Of a stretch of DNA of 64,000 nt, positions 8,456-17,516 are shown one piece after another. The stretch covers positions 1 through 64,000 of the forward strand of contig NZ_JAHBBJ010000012.1 in NCBI RefSeq assembly GCF_019331675.1. Reading direction: 5' to 3'. The DNA is from Bifidobacterium miconisargentati (GTDB lineage Bacteria; Actinomycetota; Actinomycetes; Actinomycetales; Bifidobacteriaceae). The notes under the pieces were generated by a model that was not told where the DNA came from, ran no database searches, and saw only the letters and a program-made list of their open reading frames with translations. The stretch's first letter is position 1, and every line of letters begins with the position of its first letter. Position numbers and translations under genes: made by a program.

Positions 8456-9553
8456 TCAGTCCTGGGTCCGCCGTTCGCTGACGAACGCGGTGAGGTAACG
8501 GGCCACCGCCTTGACCGCGGCCATGGTGGTGGCGTAGTCCATGTGCGTGGGTCCGATGGATCCCACGAAGGCGATCGGCTCGCCGGCCTCCCGCGTGGAT
8601 TGCACCGAGCCGTCATCGCCCTGGTCGGGGTCCGAGGCCGCCCGGCCGTACCCGCTACTGACCACCGAGGCATGCAGGAGCTCGGGCGTATGGCTTTCGG
8701 AGCCGATGGACACGCCCACGCCGGCAGCGTTCGTCTCCTCGCTCAGATTGCTCATGAGCTTCATGAGCACCACCTGTTCCTCCAGCGCGTCGAACAGGGG
8801 CGCCAGATCGGACAGCGAGTGGGAGTGGGAGTGGGCCAGACGCGAGGCTCCGGACATGTACAGTTCATTGGCGCGTTCGTCCAGCGCCATCGAGGCGAAG
8901 GCGTCCGCCAGCGATTCGGCGACCCCGCGGACGTCCTCGTATCCGGCGGATGCGCCGATCGCACGTACCGTTTCGGCGGATTTCGACAGCGACAGCCCGG
9001 CGCACTGCTCGTTGACCGCACCGGAAAGCCGCGCGATGCTGTCGGCCGAGGGCATGGGCGCGACGGACAGTCCATGCTGCGCCACGCGACCGGTATCGGT
9101 GATCACCACGGCCAGCAACGTGCCCATCGCCACGGGCACCATCTCCACATGACGCAACGTGGCCTTGGCCAGCGACGGCGAGGCCACGACGGCCACCTGG
9201 CCGGTGATCTCCGAAAGCAGCCGGGCCGAACGCTGCAGGGCGTCCTGCAGGCTCACCGACCCGGCGAGGAAGCTGTTGATGCCGCGGCGTTGCGCCTCGC
9301 TCAACGGGACCACCGTCGCCAGACGGTCCACGAAGTACCGGTATCCCTTTTCCGTGGGCACGCGGCCGGCCGAGGTGTGCGGCTGAATCAGATAGCCCTC
9401 GTCCTCAAGGGCGGCCATGTCGTTGCGCACGGTGGCGGAGCTCACACCCAGATTGTGTTCCTTGGTCAGCGACGTGGATCCGACCGGCTCCTGAGAGCGA
9501 ATGTAGTCCTCCACCACGGCGCGCAGCACCAGCATGCGTCTTGATTGCGTCAT
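8456..9553 (-). CDS. hrcA: Heat-inducible transcription repressor HrcA
   Basis: A 365-residue repressor that binds CIRCE and is held active by GroEL. The N-terminal winged helix is visible (RRMLVLRAVVEDYI, PVGSTSL, GVSSATVRNDMAALEDEGYL, PHTSAGRVPTEKGYRYFVD), followed by the HrcA regulatory domain. A strong AAAGGAGG precedes the ATG. A perfect CIRCE lies about 160 bp upstream, so the hrcA-dnaJ operon represses itself. Length and order hrcA-dnaJ are usual for actinobacteria. Confidence 0.97.
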   Translation of the reverse strand: MTQSRRMLVLRAVVEDYIRSQEPVGSTSLTKEHNLGVSSATVRNDMAALEDEGYLIQPHTSAGRVPTEKGYRYFVDRLATVVPLSEAQRRGINSFLAGSVSLQDALQRSARLLSEITGQVAVVASPSLAKATLRHVEMVPVAMGTLLAVVITDTGRVAQHGLSVAPMPSADSIARLSGAVNEQCAGLSLSKSAETVRAIGASAGYEDVRGVAESLADAFASMALDERANELYMSGASRLAHSHSHSLSDLAPLFDALEEQVVLMKLMSNLSEETNAAGVGVSIGSESHTPELLHASVVSSGYGRAASDPDQGDDGSVQSTREAGEPIAFVGSIGPTHMDYATTMAAVKAVARYLTAFVSERRTQD

Positions 9554-9711
9554 GCGCGCCTCCTTTATATATGCAAGAATTCACGAACAGTTCATGGCGT
9601 GTCCGGCGCGCGTTCGCCCACCCCGCGCAGGTACACGGCCGAACGGGCGGAAAACGCCGATTCGGACGCGCGACTACGTCATGCGGGCAAGACACGCCGT
9701 AACTTATTGTA

Positions 9712-9738
9712 TTAGCACTCCCCTGTTTCGAGTGCTAA
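9712..9738. promoter_or_regulatory. CIRCE element (HrcA operator)
   Basis: TTAGCACTC, nine bases, GAGTGCTAA: a perfect match to the HrcA operator. It lies upstream of hrcA on the minus strand and about 185 bp before tkt on the plus strand, so control of hrcA-dnaJ is certain and an effect on tkt is possible. Confidence 0.97.
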
Positions 9739-9921
9739 TCCGTTCATTCGTAGCGAAGAAACGTTAATTGTGAACGCTAACAGAACACAAGTTACCAAAA
9801 CACGCCAAAATTGCATCACTACGTCGCAAACCGACGCTAGCATGGAATACGCAATGTGAGGGCGTCTTGCGCTCGGCACAAGCCGGATACGCGGCCCGAC
9901 CAATTGGAAGGAAAGTAATCC

Positions 9922-12024
9922 ATGACCGAATTCAAGGAGACCGAACTGGACGAGCGCGCCATCAAGATGGCCAAGGTCCTGTCGGCCGACGCGGTTGAGA
10001 ATGCCGGTTCCGGCCACCCCGGTTCCCCCATCTCCCTGGCGCCCGTCGCCTACACCCTGTACCAGCACTTCATCAAGCATGATCCGAACGATCCCAACTG
10101 GGAAGGCCGCGATCGCTTCATCCTTTCGGGCGGTCACGCATCCCTCACCCAGTACGTTCAGCTGTACTTCTCCGGCTACGGCCTGACCCTGGACGACCTC
10201 AAGCACTTCCGCGGCGGCGCCGACACCCGCACCCCGGGCCACCCGGAGTACGGCCTGACCCCGGGCATCGAGATGACCACCGGCCCGCTGGGCCAGGGCT
10301 TCGCCTCCGCCATCGGCTTCGCCTACGGCGAGCGTTTCCAGCGCGGCCTGCTCGACCCGGAGACCCCGAAGGAGGAGTCCCCGTTCTACCACAAGATCTG
10401 GGCCATCTGCGGTGAAGGCGACATCGAGGAGGGCATCTCCGGTGAGGCCGCTTCCCTGGCCGCCAACCAGAAGCTCGGCAACCTGACCGTGATCTTCGAC
10501 GCCAACCGCATCCAGATCGAGGGCGACACCAACCTGGTGCTGGCCGAGGACGTGCTCAAGCGCTTCCAGGCCTACGGCTGGTACACCGATGAGTTCAGCT
10601 TCATCCAGCCCGATGGCTCCTACAAGGAGGACATCGAGGGCCTGGCCGAGGTCATCGCCAAGGCCGAGAAGGAAGCTCCGGACCAGCCGAAGCTCATCAA
10701 GGTCCACTCCCTGATCGCTTGGCCGACCCCGGGCAAGACCAACGACCCGTCCTCCCACGGCTCCAAGCTGGGTGCCGAGGCCGTCGCCGGCCTCAAGGAA
10801 GCCCTCGGCTACGATCCGGCCGAGTCCTTCCACGTCGACGAGGAGGCCCTCGCCCACGCCCGCAAGGTCGCCGAGCGCGGCCTGGAGGCCCACAAGGAAT
10901 GGGACGAGAAGTTCGACGCCTGGCGCAAGGCCAACCCGGACAAGGCCGCCCTGTACGACCGTCTGAAGGCCGGCGAGCTGCCGGAAGGCTTCGACAAGGC
11001 CCTGGACGACCTCGAGGCCACCTTCGAGGTGGGCAAGAAGGTCGCCACCCGTGGCGCCTCCGGCTCCGTCCTCAACGCCATCGCGGCCGTCATGCCGGAA
11101 CTGTGGGGCGGCTCCGCCGACCTCGGTGGTTCCAACAAGACCGACCTCAAGGGCGCCGCCACCTTCGCCCCGGCCGAGTGCGCCACCAAGCAGTGGCCGA
11201 ACTGCAACGAGTTCGGTCGCCAGCTGCACTTCGGCGTGCGCGAGTTCACCATGGGCTGCATCACCAACGGCATCCTGCTGGGCTCCCACACCCGTCCGTT
11301 CGGCGGCACCTTCTTCATGTTCTCCGACTACGAGCGCTCCGCCGTCCGTCTGGCCGCCCTCATGGAGATCCCGAACCTGTACATCTGGTCCCACGACTCC
11401 GTCGCCGTGGGCGAGGACGGCCCGACCCACCAGCCGGTCGAGCACCTGGCCTCCTTCCGCGCCATCCCGCAGCTCGAGGTCATCCGTCCGGCCGATGCCT
11501 TCGAGACCGCCGAGGCCTACCGTTACTTCTTCGAGAAGAAGAACACGCTGCCGGGCGCCATGGTGCTGACCCGTCAGGGCGTGCCGGTGCTCGCCGAGAC
11601 CGCCGCCAAGGCCAAGGACGGCGTCAAGAAGGGCGCCTACATCCTGGTCGACACCGAGGGCACCCCGGACGTCATCATCATGGCCTCCGGTTCCGAGGTC
11701 CAGTGGGCCGTGGCCGCCGCCAAGACCCTGGCCGAGAAGGGCGTCAAGGCCCGCGTGGTCTCCTTCCCGTCCATGGAGTGGTTCGAGGAGCAGGACGCCG
11801 AGTACAAGGAGGCCGTGCTTCCGGCTTCCGTCAAGGCCCGCGTCTCCGTCGAGGCCGGTGTGGCCATGCCGTGGTACAAGTACCTCGGCACCTACGGCAA
11901 GCCGGTGTCCATCGAGCAGTTCGGCCTGCAGGGTGACGGCGCTCAGAACATGATTGACCTCGGCATCACCGCCGAGCACGTGGTCGAGGCCGCCGAGGCG
12001 TCCATCGCCGAGGCCAACGCCTGA
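9922..12024 (+). CDS. tkt: Transketolase
   Basis: A 700-residue thiamine-diphosphate enzyme that moves two-carbon units between sugar phosphates. In bifidobacteria it works with transaldolase to feed the fructose-6-phosphate phosphoketolase (bifid) shunt. Visible are the N-terminal catalytic His region (AGSGHPGSP, about residues 28-36), the ThDP motif [18 protein letters not shown] (about 156-180), and the pyrimidine domain with [12 protein letters not shown] and [13 protein letters not shown]. The length is standard. AAGGAAAG precedes the ATG. Nearly every codon ends in G or C, a sign of very high expression. It is followed by tal after a hairpin. Confidence 0.97.
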   Translation: MTEFKETELDERAIKMAKVLSADAVENAGSGHPGSPISLAPVAYTLYQHFIKHDPNDPNWEGRDRFILSGGHASLTQYVQLYFSGYGLTLDDLKHFRGGADTRTPGHPEYGLTPGIEMTTGPLGQGFASAIGFAYGERFQRGLLDPETPKEESPFYHKIWAICGEGDIEEGISGEAASLAANQKLGNLTVIFDANRIQIEGDTNLVLAEDVLKRFQAYGWYTDEFSFIQPDGSYKEDIEGLAEVIAKAEKEAPDQPKLIKVHSLIAWPTPGKTNDPSSHGSKLGAEAVAGLKEALGYDPAESFHVDEEALAHARKVAERGLEAHKEWDEKFDAWRKANPDKAALYDRLKAGELPEGFDKALDDLEATFEVGKKVATRGASGSVLNAIAAVMPELWGGSADLGGSNKTDLKGAATFAPAECATKQWPNCNEFGRQLHFGVREFTMGCITNGILLGSHTRPFGGTFFMFSDYERSAVRLAALMEIPNLYIWSHDSVAVGEDGPTHQPVEHLASFRAIPQLEVIRPADAFETAEAYRYFFEKKNTLPGAMVLTRQGVPVLAETAAKAKDGVKKGAYILVDTEGTPDVIIMASGSEVQWAVAAAKTLAEKGVKARVVSFPSMEWFEEQDAEYKEAVLPASVKARVSVEAGVAMPWYKYLGTYGKPVSIEQFGLQGDGAQNMIDLGITAEHVVEAAEASIAEANA

Positions 12025-12059
12025 TCGCTGGTCGATTCATAATTCAATAGCAATCTGTT

Positions 12060-12085
12060 GGCTCCCCTCCACGATGAGGGGAGCC
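12060..12085. repeat. Hairpin of the GGCTCCCCT family between tkt and tal
   Basis: GGCTCCCCTC and GAGGGGAGCC form a 10-bp perfect stem with a 6-base loop. It matches the outer tip of the larger repeat family. It could weaken read-through or stabilise the tkt end of a tkt-tal transcript; there is no T-tract, so it is not a classical terminator. Confidence 0.7.
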
Positions 12086-12107
12086 ACTAAACAAGGAGAA
12101 AAACAAT

Positions 12108-13211
12108 ATGACTGAAGCAACTCAGCGTACGTCCGATTCCGGCGTGTCCATCTGGCTGGACGATCTGTCCCGCTCCCGCATCGAGTCCGGCTCCCTGCAG
12201 GACCTCATCGCCAACAAGAACGTGGTCGGCGTCACCACCAACCCGTCCATCTTCCAGAAGGCCCTGAGCCAGGTCGGCCCGTACGACGAGCAGCTCAAGG
12301 AGCTCGGCAAGGTCGACGTCGAGACCGCCGTGCGTGAGCTCACCACCACCGACGTGCGCAACGCCACCGACATCTTCCGCGAGATCGCCGAGGCCACCGA
12401 CTTCGTCGACGGCCGTGTCTCCATCGAGGTCGACCCGCGTCTGGCCCACGAGACCGAGGCCACCGAGAAGCAGGCCGTCGAGCTCTGGGAGAAGGTCAAC
12501 CGTCCGAACGCCATGATCAAGATCCCGGCGACCCTCGAGGGTCTGCCGGCCATCACCGCCACCCTGGCCAAGGGCATCTCCGTCAACGTCACCCTGATCT
12601 TCTCGCTCGAGCGCTACGAGCAGGTCATCGACGCCTACATCGAGGGCATCGCCCAGGCCGCCGCCAACGGCCACGACCTGAAGCACATCGGCTCCGTCGC
12701 TTCCTTCTTCGTCTCCCGCGTGGACACCGCTGTGGACAAGCTGCTGGAAGCCAACGGCTCCGATGAGGCCAAGGCTCTGGAGGGCAAGGCCGCCGTGGCC
12801 AACGCTCGCCTGGCTTACGAGCTGTTCGAGAAGAAGTTCGCCGAGGATCCGCGCTGGGCCGACCTGGCCGCCAAGGGCGCCAAGGTCCAGCGTCCGCTGT
12901 GGGCCTCCACCGGCACCAAGAACCCGGCCTACTCCGACTGCAAGTACGTCGACGAGCTGGTTGCCCCGCACATCGTCAACACCATGCCGGAGAAGACCCT
13001 GAACGCCCTGGCCGATCACGGCAACGGCGCCCCGTCCATCGAGGGCACCTACGAGGAGTCCCACGCCATCATCAACAAGCTGGCTGAGCTGGGCATCAAC
13101 CTCAAGGACGTCACCGACAAGCTGGAGGCCGACGGTGTCGCCGCCTTCATCAAGTCCTGGGATTCCGTGCTGGCCGACGTGCAGTCCGGCATCGATCGCG
13201 TGAACGCCTGA
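12108..13211 (+). CDS. tal: Transaldolase
   Basis: A 367-residue enzyme that transfers a dihydroxyacetone unit from fructose-6-phosphate to erythrose-4-phosphate, forming sedoheptulose-7-phosphate in the bifid shunt. Signatures are GVTTNPSIFQKA near residues 40-51 and RPNAMIKIPATLEG with the Schiff-base Lys near 141. SVASFFVSRVDTAVDK is near 200. This is the longer actinobacterial form. AAGGAG lies 8 bp before the ATG. Codon use is as extreme as in tkt, which fits co-expression. Confidence 0.97.
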   Translation: MTEATQRTSDSGVSIWLDDLSRSRIESGSLQDLIANKNVVGVTTNPSIFQKALSQVGPYDEQLKELGKVDVETAVRELTTTDVRNATDIFREIAEATDFVDGRVSIEVDPRLAHETEATEKQAVELWEKVNRPNAMIKIPATLEGLPAITATLAKGISVNVTLIFSLERYEQVIDAYIEGIAQAAANGHDLKHIGSVASFFVSRVDTAVDKLLEANGSDEAKALEGKAAVANARLAYELFEKKFAEDPRWADLAAKGAKVQRPLWASTGTKNPAYSDCKYVDELVAPHIVNTMPEKTLNALADHGNGAPSIEGTYEESHAIINKLAELGINLKDVTDKLEADGVAAFIKSWDSVLADVQSGIDRVNA

Positions 13212-13255
13212 GACTGATTGAGCTGATGTGCCTTATGGCATATCGGTGAGTCTTG

Positions 13256-13290
13256 AAAGGGGTTCCAACCGTAATGGTTGGAACCCTTTT
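13256..13290. terminator. Terminator after tal
   Basis: AAAGGGGTTCCAACC and GGTTGGAACCCTTTT pair almost perfectly around GTAAT, ending in TTTT on the plus strand and AAA on the left. It can serve tal and the convergent aminotransferase. Confidence 0.9.
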
Positions 13291-13330
13291 CGCATGTGTG
13301 CGGCTTTCTCCCGCAATCAGAGTCGAAGCG

Positions 13331-14494
13331 TCACAGCCTTTCCAGCCATGCCTTCATACGGCGCAGCCCCTCGGCCGTGTCCTCGGCGGAGCCGACGTAG
13401 GAAAGCCTCACATATCCTCGGCCGCGCGAGCCGAAGCCGGATGCGGGGGTTACCACCACATGGGCCTCATTCAGCAATCGCACGGCGAAATCATGATCGT
13501 TCATGCCGGTGGCCGTGACATTGATGAGAATGTAGAACGCGCCATCCGGTACATTGCAGCTCACCAACGGCATGTCGGCCACCGCCTGGGCCACCATGTC
13601 ACGATTCGCCCGATAGGCCGCCTTCATCGTGGACAGGATGTCCGCAGCGCCTTCCAGAGCGGCCACGGCACCACATTGCAACGCACCCGGCACACAGGAG
13701 ACGACGTTCTCCTGCATCACCGTCATCTGGTCGATGACGGGCTTCGGCCCGAACGCGCAACCGATGCGCCAACCGGTCATGGCGAAGGTCTTGGAGAACG
13801 AATCGATGATGATCGTACGCTCCTTCATGCCCGGCATCGCCGCGATGGACAGACATCGCACATGGTCATCGTACACGAACGCCCGGTACACCTCGTCGCT
13901 GATCACCCACAAATCGTGCCGACACGCCACATCGGCGATGGCGGCCAGCTCATCTGGATCGATGACGGCTCCGGTGGGATTCGACGGTGAGTTCAACAGC
14001 AGCGCCCGCGTCCGTGGCGTGATCGCCGCCTCGACGTCCGCGGCCCGCATGCGGAATCCATTCTGTTCGTACAACGGCACCGGCACCACGTTCGCCTGCG
14101 CCATCTGCGCCTGGCCGAAATAGTTCGCATAGCCCGGATCCGGGATGAGGATGTCGTCTCCGGCGTCCAACGTGGCGATCATCGCCAGATACACGGCCTC
14201 CATGCCTCCGGTGGTCACGATGATTTCGCCGGCCGGATCATAGTCGGTGCCGTCCTGCTTCGCGCGATACCGGCACCATGCCTCACGAAGCGCCGCCGTG
14301 CCACGATTGGGCGTGTAATGCGTGTCGCCATGAATCGCCGCCTGATATGCGACGTCGATCATCGGCTTCGGCGTATCGAAACCGGGCTCCCCCACGGCGA
14401 ACGAAATCGTATCCGGCACTCCGGCCGCCAACTCGAACATCTCACGCACGCTGGGATACAGCGCCTCCTGCGCACGACGTGAAATAGCAGGCAT
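13331..14494 (-). CDS. Class I/II PLP-dependent aminotransferase
   Basis: A 387-residue fold-type I aminotransferase. Visible are the substrate loop FAVGEPGFDTP, the cofactor patch TTGGMEAVYLA, SPSNPTGA, SDEVYRAFVY, and the Schiff-base lysine in DSFSKTFAMTGWRIG (about residue 233). The C-terminal Arg is in GYVRLSYVGS. The substrate is not readable; aspartate-, aromatic- or branched-chain amino acids are all possible. The start at 14494 is set by GGAAGGGG; the frame is open for 51 codons more without support. It is divergent from a branched-chain amino-acid transporter, which hints at a role in that metabolism. Confidence 0.88.
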   Translation of the reverse strand: MPAISRRAQEALYPSVREMFELAAGVPDTISFAVGEPGFDTPKPMIDVAYQAAIHGDTHYTPNRGTAALREAWCRYRAKQDGTDYDPAGEIIVTTGGMEAVYLAMIATLDAGDDILIPDPGYANYFGQAQMAQANVVPVPLYEQNGFRMRAADVEAAITPRTRALLLNSPSNPTGAVIDPDELAAIADVACRHDLWVISDEVYRAFVYDDHVRCLSIAAMPGMKERTIIIDSFSKTFAMTGWRIGCAFGPKPVIDQMTVMQENVVSCVPGALQCGAVAALEGAADILSTMKAAYRANRDMVAQAVADMPLVSCNVPDGAFYILINVTATGMNDHDFAVRLLNEAHVVVTPASGFGSRGRGYVRLSYVGSAEDTAEGLRRMKAWLERL

Positions 14495-14620
14495 CCCCCA
14501 AACCCCTTCCGACACTGCGATGGATGGCAAGTAGTCCCGCATTCTAACCGCATCGTGTTTCGGCCACACGCGATTGCCCACGCTTGTTCGGGCGACTCGG
14601 ACGGCACCCGACGTCCACGA

Positions 14621-14640
14621 TGTCCGCAAATGTCCGCAAA
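14621..14640. promoter_or_regulatory. Tandem 10-bp direct repeat in the aminotransferase/brnQ divergent region
   Basis: TGTCCGCAAA occurs twice, head to tail, 127 bp before the aminotransferase start and about 115 bp before brnQ. One helical turn of spacing suits cooperative binding of a regulator. Function is inferred from position only. Confidence 0.4.
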
Positions 14641-14755
14641 TGACCACAACGTGAGTGCGGATATGCCGCAGAGACCGGGACGCCTTGACCTCGGCCTGCC
14701 CGGACTGGTACGTTCACGACTGGTTCCATATGACGTTCGAAGGGATGACCGCACC

Positions 14756-16114
14756 ATGCCCAATCCGCTAGCACGACTGACCGCACGCCAACGTCTGCTG
14801 ATGACGTTCACGTTCTTCTCGATGTTCTTCGGTGCGGGCAATCTCATCTTCCCGCCGTTCGTGGGCGCCCAGGCAGGGGCCGCCACACTTCCGGCCGCCA
14901 TCGGGTTCATCGTCTCCGCGGTGGGCCTGCCGATCCTGGGCGTGCTGGCGGTGACGTTCGCCGGCGGCTTCGACAAGCTCGCCGGGCGCGTCTCCCCCGG
15001 ATTCGCGCTGCTGCTCGGGCTCGCCATCATCCTGACGATCGGCCCGTGCTTCGCCATCCCGCGTACGGCCACCACCTCGTTCGAGATGATGGTGGCCCCG
15101 TTCGTGCCGGATGGTTCCGCATGGCTCGCGCAACTCGTCTATTCGCTGGTGTTCTTCACGTTGGCGTTCCTGTTCGCCCAGCATCCCGAGAAACTATCCA
15201 AGGTGCTGGGCCGGTTCATGGGACCGCTGCTGCTGACGCTCATCGCGGTGCTGTTCGTAGCCTGCCTGGTGCATGGCATCGGCACGGCGGCCGTTCCGGC
15301 CGGCAATTACCGGTCGAATCAGATGGCGCGCGGATTCCTGGACGGCTACCAGACCATGGATCTTCTGGCGGCGCTGTACTTCGGCATCGTGATTTCCGCG
15401 AACGTTCGCGCGCTGCGGGTCGAGGACGAACCGCAGGTTCAGCGCGAGACCGCGTTCGCGGGACTGGGCACGGGCGTGCTGCTCGTTCTCATCTATGGCG
15501 CGTTGAGCTATGTGGGCGTGGTGTCCGGCTCGATCGCCGCCATCGATCCGGAGCATGACACGGGCGCAACCGTGCTGACCAATCTCACGTCGTCGGTGTT
15601 CGGTGCGGAAGGCACGGCGTTTCTGGGCGTGGTGTTCGTCATCGCCTGCCTCAATGTGTGCACGGGTCTGATCTGCACGTGCGCCACGTATTTCCATACC
15701 AAGTTCCCCACTGTGGCGGGACGTGAGGTGAGCTACCGGGCTTGGCAGGTGGCGTTCACCGTATTCAGTTTCGTGGTGTCGAACGCCGGATTGAGCCTCA
15801 TCATCAAGGTATCCGTGCCGGTGCTTTCGGCGCTGTATCCGATGGCGATCGTGCTGGTGTTGCTTGCCCTGACCCATCATGTGTTCGCCGCGCGATTCCC
15901 GCGCGTGTATTTCTGGACAGTGCTGCTGGTCGGTGTTGTGGCGTTCGCCGGGTGCGTGGCATCGCTGGTCGCCGTGTTCGGAGGATCGCTGCCGTGGCTG
16001 GAGACCATGCTGAATCTGCTGCCACTGCAGAGCAAGGAGCTTGGATGGCTGACGCCCGCGGTCATCGGTATGGTGATCGGCGTCGTCGATTCGCTGGCGC
16101 GTTCGCGGCGTTAG
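14756..16114 (+). CDS. brnQ: Branched-chain amino acid transport carrier (LIVCS family)
   Basis: A 452-residue, 12-segment membrane carrier that takes up leucine, isoleucine and valine with Na+ or H+. The family pattern is clear in the first segment (FFGAGNLIFPPFVG) and in GPCFAIPRTATTSFEM. The start at 14756 (MPNPLARLT) has AAGGGA upstream; the open frame back to 14555 gives an unlikely Arg-rich leader. The gene is divergent from an aminotransferase and followed by an inverted repeat 11 bp after its stop. Confidence 0.92.
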   Translation: MPNPLARLTARQRLLMTFTFFSMFFGAGNLIFPPFVGAQAGAATLPAAIGFIVSAVGLPILGVLAVTFAGGFDKLAGRVSPGFALLLGLAIILTIGPCFAIPRTATTSFEMMVAPFVPDGSAWLAQLVYSLVFFTLAFLFAQHPEKLSKVLGRFMGPLLLTLIAVLFVACLVHGIGTAAVPAGNYRSNQMARGFLDGYQTMDLLAALYFGIVISANVRALRVEDEPQVQRETAFAGLGTGVLLVLIYGALSYVGVVSGSIAAIDPEHDTGATVLTNLTSSVFGAEGTAFLGVVFVIACLNVCTGLICTCATYFHTKFPTVAGREVSYRAWQVAFTVFSFVVSNAGLSLIIKVSVPVLSALYPMAIVLVLLALTHHVFAARFPRVYFWTVLLVGVVAFAGCVASLVAVFGGSLPWLETMLNLLPLQSKELGWLTPAVIGMVIGVVDSLARSRR

Positions 16115-16125
16115 CGTATTCTTGC

Positions 16126-16238
16126 GGCTCCCTTCGCTGAGGGGATCTGTCGAACGCAGTGAGACTGAGGGAGTTTCCGGATAGGTCGGTGCTCCCCTCA
16201 GTCAGCTTCGCTGACAGCTCCCCTCAGCGAGGGGAGCC
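16126..16238. repeat. Intergenic inverted repeat (GGCTCCCCT family), full copy 2
   Basis: A 113-bp element between convergent brnQ and the next gene. The left end is GGCTCCCTTCGCTGAGGGGA, followed by a degenerate GAACGCAGTGAGACTGAGGG. The right end is CCCTCAGTCAGCTTCGCTGA and CAGCTCCCC..GGGGAGCC. The right arm is the better preserved one. Confidence 0.85.
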
Positions 16239-16272
16239 AGTTTTTCTATACGCCATCACGTGTTCAGAGACC

Positions 16273-17028
16273 TCACGCGGCGTTGGCGGCGGCCTCGTTG
16301 ATGCAGCGGATGGCATTGAGCGTGCGCGGATAGCCGAGGTAGGGCATGCACTGGGAGACGACGGCGATGAGGAACGCCTTCCCGTTGCCCACACGCAGGT
16401 TGGCTGCGGCATGGGCGGTCAGCTGTGGTTCGCAGCCGCCTTGCGCGGCAAGGAAGCACAACGTGATCATCTCCCGCTGGCGGGTGTCGAGACCGCCGCG
16501 CGTGTAGTAGTCGCCGAAGCAGTTGTCGGCCAGCCACTTGTTGATATGGCGGGTCTCCTCCGGGCCGGATTGCGCGAATCCGCGCATATGCTCGCCGAAG
16601 ATGTCGATCTGCGACTGCTCGCCGGCGGCGGCACGAGTCTCCGGCGTGGTGGTGGACTGTCCGTCCAACGGCAGGCGCACGCCGCGATCGGCAAGGACGC
16701 GATTGACGATGCCGAGGAACGGCAGCACACGGCCGAAACCGAGGTAGGCGGCGGCCTGATAGACGATCTCCTTGAGCTGGACCGGCGTCAGACCGGCCTC
16801 CAGCGCCTTGGGCGTCACCAGTGCGAAGGCTTCCCGGCCCTGGCATCCGAGCAAAGCGGCGAGGATTGCCATCCATCGGGTAGGCGCATCCAGGTCCGGA
16901 TGATTCGCACCGGGTTCGTGCCGTACCTCATCGTCCACGAAGTTGCCGAAAAACTCTGCGAACTCAGGGTCAGTGGCCCCGATTGTGGTGCCTGCAAACA
17001 GCGATTCGTCATTGTGATTGTCGGACAT
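16273..17028 (-). CDS. Carboxymuconolactone decarboxylase family protein, two-domain
   Basis: A 251-residue protein with two copies of the AhpD/CMD helical domain. The first is around residues 40-110 (TRWMAILAALLGCQGREAF, LKEIVYQAAAYLGFGR). The second is around 150-240 (REMITLCFLAAQGGCEPQLTAHAAANLRVG). Fused CMD proteins are linked to peroxide defence or to lactone chemistry, but the usual CxxC pair of active AhpD is not present here; only GCQG and GGCE remain, so the activity is unclear. GGGAGGAA sets the start at 17028. Single gene. Confidence 0.85.
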   Translation of the reverse strand: MSDNHNDESLFAGTTIGATDPEFAEFFGNFVDDEVRHEPGANHPDLDAPTRWMAILAALLGCQGREAFALVTPKALEAGLTPVQLKEIVYQAAAYLGFGRVLPFLGIVNRVLADRGVRLPLDGQSTTTPETRAAAGEQSQIDIFGEHMRGFAQSGPEETRHINKWLADNCFGDYYTRGGLDTRQREMITLCFLAAQGGCEPQLTAHAAANLRVGNGKAFLIAVVSQCMPYLGYPRTLNAIRCINEAAANAA

Positions 17029-17118
17029 TGCGTTCCTCCCATTCAAGGCAGCCCCATGGTTGGCTTCACTGCGTTAGGTCGTAGGCCGTTCAGCCGGGAT
17101 TGGCATGGCGTTGTCCCC

Positions 17119-17160
17119 AACTCCCCTTGTCCGGGGAGTTGTCGTTGAGGCCGACCGAGG
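17119..17160. repeat. Half copy of the GGCTCCCCT repeat family
   Basis: AACTCCCCTTGTCCGGGGAG followed by TTGTCG..GACCGAGG is the left half of the repeat family, altered at the tip (AACTCCCC rather than GGCTCCCC). No right arm follows. It lies at the start of the 488-bp non-coding stretch 17029-17516. Confidence 0.6.
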
Positions 17161-17262
17161 ACGGTCCATGCCAATGCTGGCTTAGCCCAGTCATTAATCG
17201 CTTTTCAGCGTATGGATCCGTCCGATTCCGGTCAAATACCTGAATCGCAGCGCCAGACATAA

Positions 17263-17296
17263 GCGTCAGGCATGACTCGCATCATGCCGCAGACGC
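17263..17296 (+). promoter_or_regulatory. Stem-loop in the long leader of the MetE-like gene
   Basis: GCGTC-A-GGCATGA, loop CTCGCA, TCATGCC-GCA-GACGC: a two-part stem of 12 pairs, followed by a second stem CTCAC/GTGAG at about 17321-17337. The stretch from 17161 to 17516 has no gene and could be a structured mRNA leader. I cannot match it to a known riboswitch: no cobalamin box and no clear SAM-I core were found. Confidence 0.35.
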
Positions 17297-17516
17297 TCGG
17301 TGTTCATTAGGCGAACCCCTGCCTCACATTCCGTGAGACGGCTACGGGCGGCATGCCCGGCGCGCTGCTAAGGTACCCAACGTATGCGTCTGTTCGCTTC
17401 GCGCAAGGATTGCACGTTCGCGGGCCGACGTCGGTACCGCAATCGCCGGCAATGCCGCATCACGCACCACCATCGTGCGCCACGGCATGCCGCGCACAGA
17501 CAAAGGAGCAAGTCAC

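Noticed and set aside
7163..9544. A 793-codon open frame on the plus strand opposite dnaJ-hrcA
   Set aside because: It mirrors two clearly recognised genes. High GC3 leaves few stop codons on the opposite strand. Its Gly/Ala/His/Val-rich content matches no family and it has no start signal.
9712..9738. CIRCE as a proven regulator of tkt
   Set aside because: Its distance to tkt (about 185 bp) is long, and tkt shows no other heat-shock sign; the element clearly belongs to hrcA-dnaJ.
9712..11979. A 755-codon frame opposite tkt
   Set aside because: An antisense shadow of a gene with extreme codon bias; low-complexity Gly/Leu/Val composition and no ribosome site.
17161..17516. Cobalamin or SAM-I riboswitch before the MetE-like gene
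   Set aside because: Neither the B12 box nor an S-box core was found; only unassigned stems are visible, so it is reported as an unknown leader.
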